Shown: positions 24,152 through 34,004 of the stretch, in pieces
How the letters are laid out: every line of letters starts with the position of its first letter
Numbering within the stretch: position 1 is the stretch's first letter
NCBI RefSeq assembly: GCF_900491935.1
Contig: NZ_UEXK01000004.1
Span: 3,189,050-3,224,126, forward strand
Reading direction: 5' to 3'
Length of the DNA stretch: 35,077 bases
Origin: Klenkia terrae
Lineage (GTDB): Bacteria > Actinomycetota > Actinomycetes > Mycobacteriales > Geodermatophilaceae
Program-made: the position numbers and the translations under genes
The notes under the pieces: generated by a model
Seen by the model: the letters and a program-made list of their open reading frames with translations, nothing else
What the model was told of the DNA's origin: nothing
Databases searched by the model: none

Positions 24152-24963
24152 GAGCGGCCGATCAGGTCGACGAGGAAGGCACCCAGCCGGGTGGCCGCGG
24201 CCTGGCCGGCGGCGAGGACCTCGTGGTGGTCCAGCGGCTGGCCGGTCATCCCCGCCGCGGCGTTGGTGACCATCGACAGGCCGAAGACCTCCAGGCCCTC
24301 GGCGCGGGCGGCGATGGCCTCCAGCGCGGTGCTCATGCCGACCAGGTCGGCGCCGAGGGTGGTCAGCATGCGGATCTCGGCGGGGGTCTCGAAGTGCGGG
24401 CCCGGGAGGGCGGCGTAGACACCCTCGACCAGGGACGGGTCGATCTGCTTGGCCAGCTCGCGCAGCCGGGGGGAGTAGAGGTCGGTGAGGTCGACGAACC
24501 GGGCGCCGACCAGCGGCGAGCGGGCGGTGAGGTTCAGGTGGTCGCTGATCAGCACCGCCTGGCCCACGGTGTGCTGCGGGGAGAGCCCGCCGGCGGCGTT
24601 GGTCAGCAGCACGGTGCGCACCCCGGCGGCAGCCGCCGTCCGGATGCCGTGCACGACCGGCTCGACCCCGCGGCCCTCGTACAGGTGGGTGCGGCCGAGG
24701 AACAGCAGCACCTTGTGGTCGCCGACGACGACCGAGCGGATCTCCCCGCCGTGCCCCTGCACGGTCGGCGCGGCGAAACCGGGCAGCTCGCCGATGCCCA
24801 CGCTGGCCAGTGTCTCGCCGAACGCGTCGGCGGCGGGTGCCCAGCCCGACCCCATGACGACGGCGGTGTCGTGGCCATCGCCGAGCGCGGCGACGAGGTC
24901 CTCGGCGGCGCGGGCGGCCAGGGCGGCGGGGTCGGTGGGGGAGGTCTCGGTCGGCTGGCTCAC
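24148..24963 (-). CDS. Purine nucleoside phosphorylase, trimeric class
   Basis: It phosphorolyses inosine, guanosine and their deoxy forms to base plus (deoxy)ribose-1-phosphate. The 271-residue protein has [12 protein letters not shown] near residue 35, [16 protein letters not shown], the phosphate/purine-binding [10 protein letters not shown] and [20 protein letters not shown] is typical of the trimeric, human-like PNP class rather than the hexameric one. GTG at 24963 is chosen because TAGCGT lies exactly 7 nt upstream with no ribosome binding site, so the mRNA is probably leaderless. It leads the operon with the SDR and phosphomutase and is divergent from the GCS2-type ligase. The names punA or deoD are used for such genes. 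Confidence 0.94.
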   Translation of the reverse strand: MSQPTETSPTDPAALAARAAEDLVAALGDGHDTAVVMGSGWAPAADAFGETLASVGIGELPGFAAPTVQGHGGEIRSVVVGDHKVLLFLGRTHLYEGRGVEPVVHGIRTAAAAGVRTVLLTNAAGGLSPQHTVGQAVLISDHLNLTARSPLVGARFVDLTDLYSPRLRELAKQIDPSLVEGVYAALPGPHFETPAEIRMLTTLGADLVGMSTALEAIAARAEGLEVFGLSMVTNAAAGMTGQPLDHHEVLAAGQAAATRLGAFLVDLIGRS

Positions 24964-24970
24964 CCCCGGC

Positions 24971-24976
24971 ACGCTA
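24971..24976 (-). promoter_or_regulatory. Candidate -10 box of the PNP operon (leaderless start)
   Basis: TAGCGT on the minus strand, 7 nt before GTG at 24963. The same hexamer and spacing occur before add, another purine salvage gene. Confidence 0.55.
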
Positions 24977-25017
24977 GCGGAGGGGACCGACAGCAGGCCC
25001 GCTGTCCGCGGCGCTCC

Positions 25018-25023
25018 TACACT
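25018..25023 (+). promoter_or_regulatory. Candidate -10 box of the GCS2-type ligase gene (leaderless start)
   Basis: TACACT, then 6 nt (CGCCCG), then GTG at 25030, with no Shine-Dalgarno sequence. It is divergent from the PNP promoter 41 bp away. Confidence 0.55.
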
Positions 25024-25029
25024 CGCCCG

Positions 25030-26175
25030 GTGCAGATCCCCTTCACCTCGTCCGAGCGCGCGAGCCTGGGGGTCGAGTGGGAGCTGCAGCTCATCGACCG
25101 CGAGACGCGTCAGCTCACGTCCGGTGCCACCGAGATCCTCGCCGAGCTCAAGCCCGACGACGCCGACGAGCACCCCAAGGCCAAGCACGAGCTCCTGCAG
25201 TCGACGATCGAGATCATCACCGGCATCTGCGGCACGGTGGCCGAGGCCAAGGCCGACCTGGCCGGCACGCTGGCCGAGGTCGTCACGGCGGCCGACCGGC
25301 GCGGGCTGGGCGTGATGTGCGCGGGCACGCACCCGATCACCGACTGGCAGACCCAGCAGATCAGCCCGAAGGAGCGCTACGAGCAGCTCATCGAGAAGAT
25401 GCAGTGGCTGGCCCGCCGGCTGCAGATCTTCGGCGTCCACGTGCACGTCGGCGTCCGCTCGCCGGACAAGATCATCCCGATCGTCAACGCGCTGACCCAG
25501 TACGTGCCGCACTTCCTGGCGCTGTCGGCGTCCTCGCCGTACTGGGTGGGGGCCGACACCGGCCTGGCCAGCGCCCGGTCCAAGGTGTTCGAGGGCATGC
25601 CCACGGCGGGGCTGCCCTACCAGCTGTCGGGCTGGGACGGCTTCGAGCGCTACATGGAGACGCTGATCTCCACGCACGCCATCGAGAGCGTCCGCGAGGT
25701 GTGGTGGGACATCCGCCCGCACCCGGACTTCGGCACCGTCGAGCTGCGGATCTGCGACGGGCTGCCCACCCTCGACGAGATCGGCGCGGTCGCCGCGCTC
25801 AGCCAGTGCCTGGTCGAGCAGTTCGACCGCGAGATCGACCGCGGCTACACGCTGCCGGTGCCGGCGAGCTGGGTGCTGCGGGAGAACAAGTGGCGGGCGG
25901 CCCGCTACGGCCTGGACGCCGAGATCATCGTCGACGACCGCGGCACCGTGCAGCCGGTCCGGGAGGCCCTGCGCGACCTGGTCGACCAGCTCACCCCGAC
26001 GGCCAAGAAGCTGGACTGCCTGGACGAGCTGCACGACGTGCTGCGGATCCTGGAGGTCGGCGGCTCCTACCAGCGCCAGCGTGCGGTGGCCGCGGCCCAC
26101 GACGGGCGGCTGGAGCCGGTGGTGGACAGCCTGCTGGCCGAGCTGGTGGACGGCCTGCCGACGGCGCCTGCGTGA
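25030..26175 (+). CDS. GCS2-family carboxylate-amine ligase (YbdK-type glutamate-cysteine ligase-like)
   Basis: An ATP-dependent ligase of 381 residues in the GCS2 family. [11 protein letters not shown] at residues 13-23 carries the conserved metal-binding Glu residues. [20 protein letters not shown] and LSASSPYW are typical, and [16 protein letters not shown] is the family's second metal/ATP motif. Members join an amine to a carboxylate, often the gamma-carboxyl of glutamate, and only some make gamma-glutamylcysteine. Actinobacteria usually use mycothiol instead of glutathione, so the glutathione role is doubtful. GTG at 25030 follows a -10 box by 6 nt. The stop overlaps the M20 amidohydrolase start (GTGA), suggesting the two enzymes act on related amides. 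Confidence 0.9.
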   Translation: MQIPFTSSERASLGVEWELQLIDRETRQLTSGATEILAELKPDDADEHPKAKHELLQSTIEIITGICGTVAEAKADLAGTLAEVVTAADRRGLGVMCAGTHPITDWQTQQISPKERYEQLIEKMQWLARRLQIFGVHVHVGVRSPDKIIPIVNALTQYVPHFLALSASSPYWVGADTGLASARSKVFEGMPTAGLPYQLSGWDGFERYMETLISTHAIESVREVWWDIRPHPDFGTVELRICDGLPTLDEIGAVAALSQCLVEQFDREIDRGYTLPVPASWVLRENKWRAARYGLDAEIIVDDRGTVQPVREALRDLVDQLTPTAKKLDCLDELHDVLRILEVGGSYQRQRAVAAAHDGRLEPVVDSLLAELVDGLPTAPA

Positions 26176-27371
26176 GCGCCGCCGACGCCGTCGACCGCTG
26201 GGTCGACACCCACACCGACGAGCTGGTCGCCACCCGTCGGCACCTGCACGCGCACCCCGAGCTGGGGTTCGCCGAGCACGAGACCACCGCGTACCTGGAG
26301 CGCCAGCTGCGCCGGGCGGGGCTGACCCCGCAGCGGCTGCCCGGGGGAACCGGTCTGGTGTGCGACATCGGGTCCGGGGGGCCGGTCACGGTGCTGCGGG
26401 CCGACATCGACGCGCTGCCGCTGCCCGACCTCAAGGACGTGCCCTACGCGTCCACCCGCGCGGGGCTGTGCCACGCCTGCGGGCACGACGTGCACACCAC
26501 CGTCCTGCTCGGGGTCGCCCGGGCGCTGGCCGCGCAGGGCGACCTGCCGGGCACCGTGCGGGCGGTGTTCCAGCCCGCCGAGGAGCAGGTGCCCGGCGGT
26601 GCGCTGCAGGTGCTCGAGTCCGGGGCGCTGGACGGCGCGACCCGGGCCTTCGCCCTGCACTGCGACCCCTCGGTCCCGGTCGGCCGGGTGGGCCTGCGCA
26701 CCGGCTCGATCACCGCCGCCTGCGACCGGCTCGAGGTCACCCTGACCGGTCCCGGCGGGCACACCGCCCGGCCGCAGCTGACCGTCGACCTGGTGCACGC
26801 CCTGGCCCGGGTGGTCACCGAGGTGCCCGGCCTGCTGGGTCGACAGGTCGACCCGCGCGCGGCGATGTCCCTGGTCTGGGGCGCGGTGGGCGCCGGCGTC
26901 GCGGCCAACGCCATCCCGGAGACCGGGTCGCTGCGCGGCACCGTACGGGTGCTGGACCGCGAGGTCTGGGACGCAGCCGAGGGGCTCGTCCGCCGCCTGG
27001 TCCACCGGGTGGGCGAGGACTCCGGGGCGACGGTCGCGGTCGAGTACGTGCGCGGCGTGCCCCCGGTGGTCAACGACCCGCGCGGGGTGGCCCTGCTGCG
27101 GTCCGCGGCGATCGAGACCGTCGGCGGCGAGGGCGTGGTGCTGTCCCCGCAGAGCATGGGCGGGGAGGACTTCGGCTGGTTCGCCGAGCGGCTGCCCATC
27201 GCGCTGGCCCGGCTGGGCACCCACGGCGGCGGCGACCCGCTCGACCTGCACCGCGGCACGTTCGACGTCGACGAGCGGGCGATCGGCGTCGGCGTCCGGC
27301 TGATGGCCCGGACCGCCCTGCACTCCCTGGCTGCGGACGCCGTAGCCCCCTCCCGCGCCGGGACGGTGTGA
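26172..27371 (+). CDS. M20 (subfamily D) metal-dependent amidohydrolase
   Basis: A cytosolic amidohydrolase or aminoacylase of 399 residues. Typical motifs appear in order: [12 protein letters not shown] at about 22-33, [21 protein letters not shown] from His101 (Cys103, His105 and His108 around the metals), [12 protein letters not shown] with the catalytic Glu pair, a dimerisation domain, and MGGEDF near 335. Family members hydrolyse N-acyl amino acids, indole-acetyl amino acids or gamma-glutamyl amides. It resembles the AmiA/AmiB proteins that in mycobacteria lie between lpdA and the PNP gene. The GTG start overlaps the ligase stop. It has no signal peptide. Confidence 0.92.
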   Translation: MSAADAVDRWVDTHTDELVATRRHLHAHPELGFAEHETTAYLERQLRRAGLTPQRLPGGTGLVCDIGSGGPVTVLRADIDALPLPDLKDVPYASTRAGLCHACGHDVHTTVLLGVARALAAQGDLPGTVRAVFQPAEEQVPGGALQVLESGALDGATRAFALHCDPSVPVGRVGLRTGSITAACDRLEVTLTGPGGHTARPQLTVDLVHALARVVTEVPGLLGRQVDPRAAMSLVWGAVGAGVAANAIPETGSLRGTVRVLDREVWDAAEGLVRRLVHRVGEDSGATVAVEYVRGVPPVVNDPRGVALLRSAAIETVGGEGVVLSPQSMGGEDFGWFAERLPIALARLGTHGGGDPLDLHRGTFDVDERAIGVGVRLMARTALHSLAADAVAPSRAGTV

Positions 27372-27455
27372 CGGTCGCGACAGCCGGTCCGGGCGCCGTC
27401 GTCGGTGGCGTCCGGTAGACACATCGGCGACGCCCACCCCGGCGTTGCACACAGC

Positions 27456-27479
27456 AGGAGAACGGTGATTCGACGATGA
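27456..27479 (+). promoter_or_regulatory. Ribosome binding site and four-codon minicistron overlapping the mutA start
   Basis: AGGAG (27456-27460) is 15 nt from the mutA ATG, too far for normal use, but only 4 nt from a GTG at 27465. That GTG reads GTG ATT CGA CGA TGA. Its stop overlaps the mutA start as ATGA, so ribosomes could reinitiate on mutA. Whether this tiny frame is used is unknown. Confidence 0.4.
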
Positions 27480-29356
27480 GCCACCCCACCCCCGACGCGA
27501 CGACCGCGCCGGTCGCACCGCCCGACGACCTGGCCCTGGCCGCCGACTTCCCGCAGCCCACCCTCGACCAGTGGCGCGACCTGGTCGCCGGGGTGCTGCG
27601 CAAGGCCGGCCGCGAGGACCTGCCCGAGCCGGTCGAGGAGGCGCTGCGCAGCACGGTGGCCACCGGCGTCTCCGTCCGGCCGCTCTACACCGCGGCCGAC
27701 ACCGCCGACCTGCCCGGCACCGGCGCCCCCGGCCTGCCGCCGTTCGTGCGCGGGTCCCGCGTGGTCCGCCCGGCCCCGGCGGCCGCCGACGGGCAGGCCG
27801 CCACCAGCACGCCGGCCGGCTGGGACGTCCGGCAGCGCCACGCCGACCCCGACGTGGGGACGACGAGGGACGCGATCGGGGCCGACCTGGAGCACGGCGT
27901 CACGTCGTTGTGGCTCGTCCTCGGCGAGGGCGGCGTCCCGGTCGACGCGCTGGGCGAGGTGCTGGCCGACGTGCTGCTGGACCTGGCGCCGGTGACCCTG
28001 CAGGGCGGCCCCGCCGCGGCGGAGGCCTTCCTGGACCTCGTCGCCGGGCGCGAGCTGGCGCCCGGCGGCAACCTCGGCCTGGACCCGCTGGGCGTCCAGG
28101 CCGCCTCGGGTGAGGAGCAGGACCTGTCCGGGCTGGCCGGGTTCGCCCGCCGGGCCGCCGAGCACGGCGACCTGCGCACCGTCGTCGTCGACGCCACGGT
28201 CGTGCACGACGCCGGTGCGACCGCGGTCGAGGAGCTGGGCTGCGCGCTCTCGGCGGGCGTGGCCTACCTGCGCGCGCTGACCGAGCAGGGCCTGTCGGTG
28301 GCCGAGGCCGCGCAGCAGCTGGAGTTCCGCTTCGCCGCCACCGCCGACCAGTTCACCACCATCGCGACGCTGCGGGCGGCGCGCCGGCTGTGGGACCGGG
28401 TGGGCGAGGCGGCCGGCGTCCCGGCGCAGGTGCGGGGCATGCGGCAGCACGCCGTCACGTCCTCGGTGATGACGACCGCGCGGGACCCGTGGGTGAACAT
28501 GCTGCGCACCACCGTGGCCTGCTTCGCCGCCGGTGTGGGCGGCGCCGACGCCGTCACGGTGCAGCCCTTCGACGCCGCGCTGGGCCTGCCCGACGCGTTC
28601 GCCCGCCGGATCGCCCGCAACACGCAGGCGCTGCTGACCGAGGAGAGCCACCTGGGTCGGGTGCTCGACCCGGCCGGTGGTTCCTGGTACGTGGAGTCGC
28701 TGACCGACGCCCTCGCGCACGCCGCCTGGGACTGGTTCACCGAGCTCGAGCGGGCCGGCGGGTACGCCGCGGCCTTGGCCTCCGGCCTGGTCCGCGACCG
28801 GGTCGCCGCCGCCTGGGCCGACCGGTCCCGCCGGCTGGCCACCCGCCGGGACCCGATCACCGGGGTGAGCGAGTTCCCCAACCTGGCGGAGAAGCTGCCC
28901 GAGCGCCGGCCGGCGGGGGAGGCCCTCCCGCCGGGGCCCGGCGGGCTGCCGCGGGTGCGGGCCGCGCAGGCCTTCGAGCAGCTGCGCGACCGGTCCGACG
29001 CACCCGGTGACCGGCCGGCGGGCTACCTGGCGACGCTCGGCAAGCCCGCCGCGCACACCGCACGGCTGTCGTTCGCGACCAACCTGTTCCAGGCCGGCGG
29101 CCTCGCCACGCCGTCCGGCGACGGGGCCGCGGACCTCGGCGGGGCCACGGTCGCCTGCATCTGCGGCGCCGACCGCGACTACGCCGCCGCCGCGGACCTG
29201 GCCGCCGAGCTCCGTGCGGCCGGTGCGCAGCGGGTCTGGCTGGCCGGCAAGCCCGACCTCGCCGTCGACGGCGTCGACGGCTACGTGTTCGCCGGCTGCG
29301 ACGCCGTCGACGTCCTGACCACCACCCTCGACGAGCTGCTGGGAGCACGGGCATGA
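27476..29356 (+). CDS. mutA: Methylmalonyl-CoA mutase small (beta) subunit
   Basis: Non-catalytic partner of MutB, which interconverts (R)-methylmalonyl-CoA and succinyl-CoA. The 626 residues contain the barrel domain with [37 protein letters not shown] and [14 protein letters not shown], followed by a C-terminal cobalamin-type Rossmann domain. That last domain reads [19 protein letters not shown] and lacks the DxHxxG cobalamin-binding motif, as expected for the small subunit. ATG at 27476 is taken because its N-terminus fits the family, though the AGGAG upstream is far (see the minicistron). The stop overlaps mutB by ATGA. The product heads the mutA-mutB-meaB operon. Confidence 0.95.
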   Translation: MSHPTPDATTAPVAPPDDLALAADFPQPTLDQWRDLVAGVLRKAGREDLPEPVEEALRSTVATGVSVRPLYTAADTADLPGTGAPGLPPFVRGSRVVRPAPAAADGQAATSTPAGWDVRQRHADPDVGTTRDAIGADLEHGVTSLWLVLGEGGVPVDALGEVLADVLLDLAPVTLQGGPAAAEAFLDLVAGRELAPGGNLGLDPLGVQAASGEEQDLSGLAGFARRAAEHGDLRTVVVDATVVHDAGATAVEELGCALSAGVAYLRALTEQGLSVAEAAQQLEFRFAATADQFTTIATLRAARRLWDRVGEAAGVPAQVRGMRQHAVTSSVMTTARDPWVNMLRTTVACFAAGVGGADAVTVQPFDAALGLPDAFARRIARNTQALLTEESHLGRVLDPAGGSWYVESLTDALAHAAWDWFTELERAGGYAAALASGLVRDRVAAAWADRSRRLATRRDPITGVSEFPNLAEKLPERRPAGEALPPGPGGLPRVRAAQAFEQLRDRSDAPGDRPAGYLATLGKPAAHTARLSFATNLFQAGGLATPSGDGAADLGGATVACICGADRDYAAAADLAAELRAAGAQRVWLAGKPDLAVDGVDGYVFAGCDAVDVLTTTLDELLGARA

Positions 29357-31557
29357 GCGGCATCCCCGACTTCGGGTCCCTCGAGCTGGGCACCACCGAC
29401 CCCGCCCCGGCCGCCGCGTGGGCCGAGGAGTTCGCGCAGCGCACCGGCCGGTCGGTGGGGGAGGCGACCTGGGAGACGCCCGAGGGCATCGCCGTCCCGC
29501 CGCTGCTGACCGACGACGACCTGGCCGGGCTGGACCACCTGGACGGGCTGCCCGGGCTGCCGCCGTTCGGCCGCGGGCCCTACCCGACGATGTACACCAC
29601 CCAGCCGTGGACGGTTCGCCAGTACGCCGGGTTCTCCACCGCCGCGGCGTCCAACGCCTTCTACCGGCGCAACCTGGCGGCCGGGCAGAAGGGCCTGTCG
29701 GTCGCCTTCGACCTGCCCACCCACCGCGGCTACGACTCCGACCACCCGCGGGTGCCCGGCGACGTCGGCATGGCAGGGGTGGCGATCGACTCGATCTACG
29801 ACATGCGGCAGCTCTTCGACGGCATCCCGCTGGACCGGATGAGCGTGTCGATGACCATGAACGGCGCCGTGCTGCCGGTGCTCGCGCTCTACATCGTGGC
29901 GGCCGAGGAGCAGGGGGTGGCGCCGGAGCAGCTCTCCGGGACCATCCAGAACGACATCCTCAAGGAGTTCATGGTCCGCAACACCTACATCTACCCCCCG
30001 GGGCCCTCGATGCAGGTGATCAGCGACATCTTCGCCTACACGTCGCAGAGGATGCCGCGCTTCAACTCGATCTCGATCTCCGGGTACCACATCCAGGAGG
30101 CCGGGGCGACGGCCGACCTGGAGCTGGCCTACACCCTCGCCGACGGCGTGGAGTACCTGAAGGCCGGCCGGGACGCCGGGATGGACGTCGACACCTTCGC
30201 CCCGCGGCTGAGCTTCTTCTGGGGCATCGGCATGAACTTCTTCATGGAGGTCGCGAAGCTGCGGGCGGGCCGGCTGCTGTGGGCCAAGTTGGTCGAGCGG
30301 GAGGGCGCGACCAACCCGAAGTCGCTGTCGCTGCGCACGCACTCGCAGACCTCGGGCTGGTCGCTGACCGCGCAGGACGTCTACAACAACGTCGTCCGCA
30401 CCTGCGTGGAGGCCATGGCCGCCACCCAGGGCCACACGCAGTCGCTGCACACCAACGCCCTGGACGAGGCGCTGGCGCTGCCGACCGACTTCTCCGCCCG
30501 GATCGCCCGCAACACTCAGCTGCTGCTGCAGCAGGAGTCGGGCACGACCCGGGTCATCGACCCCTGGGGCGGGTCGGCGTACGTGGAGAAGCTGACCGCA
30601 GACCTGGCCCGCAAGGCCTGGGCGCACATCGAGGAGGTCGCGGCGCACGGCGGGATGGCGCAGGCGATCAGCGACGGCATCCCCAAGCTGCGCATCGAGG
30701 AGGCCGCCGCCCGCACGCAGGCCCGGATCGACTCCGGCCGGCAGCCGGTGATCGGGGTGAACAAGTACCGGGTCGAGGCCGACGAGGCCATCGAGGTGCT
30801 GCGGGTGGACAACGCCGACGTGCTGGCCCAGCAGGTGCAGCGGCTGCGGGAGCTGCGCGAGGAGCGGGACACCGCGGCGTGCGAGGCGGCGCTGCGGAAG
30901 CTGACCGAGGCCGCCCGGGCCGCCGCGGACGGCAAGCGGGGGCAGGAGCTGGAGATGAACCTCCTGGCCCTCGCGGTGGACGCCGCGCGGGCGAAGGCGA
31001 CGGTCGGGGAGATCTCCGACGCCCTCGAGGAGGTCTACGGCCGGCACGCCGGTCAGGTGCGCACGATCTCCGGGGTGTACCGCGAGGAGGCAGGGGAGGG
31101 TGGTCCGGTGGAGGAGACCCGCCGGCTGACCGAGGCCTTCGCCGAGGCCGAGGGACGTCGTCCGCGGATCCTGGTGGCCAAGATGGGCCAGGACGGCCAC
31201 GACCGCGGCCAGAAGGTGATCGCCACGGCGTTCGCCGACCTGGGCTTCGACGTGGACGTGGGGCCGCTGTTCCAGACGCCGGAGGAGGTCGCCCGGCAGG
31301 CGGTGGAGGCCGACGTGCACGTCGTCGGGGTCTCCTCGCTGGCTGCGGGCCACCTGACCCTGGTGCCTGCGCTGCGCGACGCCCTCGCCGAGCTGGGCGC
31401 CGAGGACGTGCTGATCGTGGTCGGCGGGGTGATCCCGCCCGACGACGTGCCGACGCTGCGCGAGATGGGGGCAGCGGCGGTCTTCCCGCCCGGGACGGTG
31501 ATCGCGCAGGCGGCGCAGGAGCTGCTGCGCGAGCTGTCGTCCCGCCTCGGTCACTGA
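29353..31557 (+). CDS. mutB: Methylmalonyl-CoA mutase large (alpha) subunit, cobalamin-dependent
   Basis: Catalytic subunit, 734 residues. The N-terminal (beta/alpha)8 barrel has [20 protein letters not shown] and [17 protein letters not shown]. The CoA- and radical-forming region includes [17 protein letters not shown] and [15 protein letters not shown]. The C-terminal cobalamin domain has DGHDRG with the cobalt-ligating His616, [10 protein letters not shown] and GGVIP. All key features of an active enzyme are present. It serves the propionyl-CoA branch from odd-chain fatty acids, Val, Ile, Met or cholesterol, and in reverse supplies methylmalonyl-CoA for polyketides. It overlaps mutA (ATGA) and meaB (TGATG). 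Confidence 0.97.
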   Translation: MSGIPDFGSLELGTTDPAPAAAWAEEFAQRTGRSVGEATWETPEGIAVPPLLTDDDLAGLDHLDGLPGLPPFGRGPYPTMYTTQPWTVRQYAGFSTAAASNAFYRRNLAAGQKGLSVAFDLPTHRGYDSDHPRVPGDVGMAGVAIDSIYDMRQLFDGIPLDRMSVSMTMNGAVLPVLALYIVAAEEQGVAPEQLSGTIQNDILKEFMVRNTYIYPPGPSMQVISDIFAYTSQRMPRFNSISISGYHIQEAGATADLELAYTLADGVEYLKAGRDAGMDVDTFAPRLSFFWGIGMNFFMEVAKLRAGRLLWAKLVEREGATNPKSLSLRTHSQTSGWSLTAQDVYNNVVRTCVEAMAATQGHTQSLHTNALDEALALPTDFSARIARNTQLLLQQESGTTRVIDPWGGSAYVEKLTADLARKAWAHIEEVAAHGGMAQAISDGIPKLRIEEAAARTQARIDSGRQPVIGVNKYRVEADEAIEVLRVDNADVLAQQVQRLRELREERDTAACEAALRKLTEAARAAADGKRGQELEMNLLALAVDAARAKATVGEISDALEEVYGRHAGQVRTISGVYREEAGEGGPVEETRRLTEAFAEAEGRRPRILVAKMGQDGHDRGQKVIATAFADLGFDVDVGPLFQTPEEVARQAVEADVHVVGVSSLAAGHLTLVPALRDALAELGAEDVLIVVGGVIPPDDVPTLREMGAAAVFPPGTVIAQAAQELLRELSSRLGH

Positions 31558-32528
31558 TGGAGCTCGCCGAAGGGGTGCTGGCTGCCGACCGGCGGTCGGT
31601 GGCCCGGGCGATCACGCTGGTGGAGTCCCGGCGGGCCGACCACCGGGAGCGCGCGCAGGAGCTGCTGGTCGAACTGCTGCCGCACGCCGGTGGTGCCCGC
31701 CGGGTGGGGATCAGCGGGGTGCCGGGGGTCGGCAAGTCGACCTTCATCGACCAGCTGGGCATCGACCTGACGGCTCAGGGGTCGAAGGTGGCGGTGCTGG
31801 CCGTGGACCCGTCGTCCGCCCGGTCGGGGGGCTCGATCCTGGGCGACAAGACCCGGATGGCCCGGCTGTCGGCGGACCCCGCCGCGTTCATCCGGCCCTC
31901 GCCGACCGCCGGCACGCTGGGCGGGGTCGCCCAGGCCACCCGGGAGTCGATGGTGGTCGTGGAGGCCGCCGGCTACGACGTGGTGCTGGTGGAGACCGTC
32001 GGGGTGGGGCAGAGCGAGACCACCGTCGCCGAGATGGTGGACACCTTCCTGTTCCTCACGCTGGCCCGCACCGGTGACTCGTTGCAGGGCATCAAGCGGG
32101 GGATCCTGGAGATCGCCGACGTCATCGCGGTCAACAAGGCCGACGGCCCGTCCGCGGGCGATGCCCGGACGGCGGCCCGCGAGCTGGCCGGGGCGATCCG
32201 GATGCTGCGCGGTGCGTCGGACTGGGACGTGCCGGTGCTGACCTGCGCCGGGCTCACCGGGGAGGGTCTGGCCGAGGTGTGGGCCCAGGTGGTCGCGCAC
32301 GAGGAGCGGCTGCGGGCGTCGGGGGAGTTCGAGCGGCGGCGGCAGGCGCAGCAGGTGCGGTGGACCTGGCAGCTGGTCCGCGACGGCCTGGACGCCCGGC
32401 TGCGCGAGCACCCCGCCGTCCGGGCGTCGGTGGGGGAGCTGGAGCGGCAGGTGCTGGCCGGTGAGCTGACGCCGGCGCTGGCGGCGCGGGAGCTGCTGAC
32501 GACGTTCCTGGCCGACCCGACCCCCTGA
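31557..32528 (+). CDS. meaB: MeaB GTPase, chaperone of methylmalonyl-CoA mutase
   Basis: A G3E-family P-loop GTPase of 323 residues that gates cobalamin loading and protects or reactivates MutB. Walker A GVPGVGKS lies at 54-61. AVDPSSARSGGSILGDKTRM carries switch residues, ETVGVGQSE is the switch/G3 region and NKADG gives guanine specificity. The C-terminal helices (ERRRQAQQVRWTW and following) form the dimerisation arm. The start overlaps the mutB stop (TGATG), so it is made with its client. Closely related ArgK/LAO-type labels refer to the same family. Confidence 0.95.
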   Translation: MELAEGVLAADRRSVARAITLVESRRADHRERAQELLVELLPHAGGARRVGISGVPGVGKSTFIDQLGIDLTAQGSKVAVLAVDPSSARSGGSILGDKTRMARLSADPAAFIRPSPTAGTLGGVAQATRESMVVVEAAGYDVVLVETVGVGQSETTVAEMVDTFLFLTLARTGDSLQGIKRGILEIADVIAVNKADGPSAGDARTAARELAGAIRMLRGASDWDVPVLTCAGLTGEGLAEVWAQVVAHEERLRASGEFERRRQAQQVRWTWQLVRDGLDARLREHPAVRASVGELERQVLAGELTPALAARELLTTFLADPTP

Positions 32529-32598
32529 CGCCGGACGTCGGGCTCCGGACCGGGGACACTGGAGGGGAACCCCGCCCGCACTGCCCTGGAGCTCACCC

Positions 32599-34002
32599 AT
32601 GACCCGCATCGTGATCATCGGCGGCGGACCGGCCGGCTACGAAGCCGCCCTGGTCGCCGCACAGCTGGGTGCCGAGGTCACCGTCGTCGAGCGCGACGGC
32701 CTCGGCGGCGCCAGCGTGCTGACCGACTGCGTGCCGTCCAAGACCTTCATCGCCGCGGCCGGCGCGATGACCGCGGTGCGCGACTCCGCCGTCCTCGGCC
32801 TGCAGGGCACCGACCTGGCCACCGTCAGCTTGGACCTGGCGACGGTCAACCAGCGCATCAAGGGCCTGGCAGTGGCGCAGTCGGCCGACATCCACGCCCG
32901 GCTGGAGAGCGTCGGGGTGCGCTGCGTCAGCGGCCAGGCCCGGCTCTCCGACGAGATCCGCGGGCTGATCGCCCACCGGGTCGAGGTCTGCGACTTCGAC
33001 GGCGGGGTTCAGCAGGAGATCGAGTGCGACGTCGTCCTGATCGCGACCGGCGCCGACCCGCGGGTCCTGCCCGGCTCGGAGCCCGACGGTGAGCGGATCC
33101 TGTCCTGGCGCGACGTGTACGAGCTCGAGGAGCTGCCCGAGCACCTCGTCGTCGTGGGCTCGGGCGTCACCGGGGCGGAGTTCGCGTCCGGGTACCTGGA
33201 GGCCGGCGTGCCGGTCACCCTGGTCTCGTCCCGCGACCAGGTGCTGCCCGGTGAGGACGCCGACGCCGCGGCCGTGGTCGAGCAGGTGTTCCAGTCCCGC
33301 GGCGGCAAGATCGCTGAGCGCGGGCGCGCGGAGTCGGTGAAGCGGACCGCGACCGGCGTCGAGGTGCGGTTGACCGACGGCCGGGTGGTGACCGGGTCGC
33401 ACGCGCTGATGACCGTCGGCACCGTGCCCAACACCGGCGGGCTGAACCTGGAGCAGTGCGGGGTGGTCACCTCGCCGTCCGGCCACGTCGTCGTGGACCG
33501 GGTCTCGCGGACGTCGGTCTCGGGCATCTACGCCGCCGGCGACGTGACCGGGGTGTTCCAGCTGGCCTCGGTGGCGGCCATGCAGGGCCGCATCGCGATG
33601 TGGCACGCGCTCGGCGAGGCGGTCTCGCCGATCCGGCTGAAGACGGTGGCCGGCAACGTCTTCACCCACCCGGAGATCGCCACGGTCGGCGTGCAGGAGA
33701 AGACCCTGCCCGAGGGGTCGGACATCGAGAGCGTCCAGCTGCCGCTGGCGACCAATGCGCGGGCCAAGATGAGCGACCTGCGCGACGGGTTCGTCAAGAT
33801 CTTCGCCCGGCGGTCGACCGGGGTCGTGGTGGGGGGTGTGGTCGTTGCTCCGGGTGCCTCGGAGCTGGTCCTGCCGATCACGCTGGCGGTGAGCAAGGGG
33901 CTGACCGTCGACGACCTGGCGCAGACGTTCTCCATCTACCCGTCGCTGTCGGGCTCGATCACCGAGGCCGGGCGGCGGTTGATGAACAGCCAGGACGACT
34001 GA
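32599..34002 (+). CDS. lpdA: LpdA-type NAD(P)H-quinone dehydrogenase (flavoprotein disulfide reductase fold)
   Basis: A FAD-dependent oxidoreductase of 467 residues with GGGPAG at 8-13 and GSGVTGAEFA at about 192-201 for the two dinucleotides. GIYAAGDVTG is the FAD-binding C-terminal motif. The redox disulfide of lipoamide dehydrogenases (GGxCxxxxC) is broken. The stretch GGASVLTDCVPSK keeps Cys44 but has Ser39 instead of the first Cys, and the C-terminal His-Glu dyad is Tyr447-Gly452. This is the pattern known for M. tuberculosis LpdA (Rv3303c), which reduces quinones and not lipoamide. ATG at 32599 has GGAG 7 nt upstream. It stands alone, with a 70-nt gap after meaB. Confidence 0.92.
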   Translation: MTRIVIIGGGPAGYEAALVAAQLGAEVTVVERDGLGGASVLTDCVPSKTFIAAAGAMTAVRDSAVLGLQGTDLATVSLDLATVNQRIKGLAVAQSADIHARLESVGVRCVSGQARLSDEIRGLIAHRVEVCDFDGGVQQEIECDVVLIATGADPRVLPGSEPDGERILSWRDVYELEELPEHLVVVGSGVTGAEFASGYLEAGVPVTLVSSRDQVLPGEDADAAAVVEQVFQSRGGKIAERGRAESVKRTATGVEVRLTDGRVVTGSHALMTVGTVPNTGGLNLEQCGVVTSPSGHVVVDRVSRTSVSGIYAAGDVTGVFQLASVAAMQGRIAMWHALGEAVSPIRLKTVAGNVFTHPEIATVGVQEKTLPEGSDIESVQLPLATNARAKMSDLRDGFVKIFARRSTGVVVGGVVVAPGASELVLPITLAVSKGLTVDDLAQTFSIYPSLSGSITEAGRRLMNSQDD

Positions 34003-34004
34003 GC

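Noticed and set aside
27476-29356. Lack of the DxHxxG cobalamin motif in MutA as a possible inactivation
   Set aside because: The small subunit of the heterodimeric mutase normally lacks it; MutB carries the intact motif.
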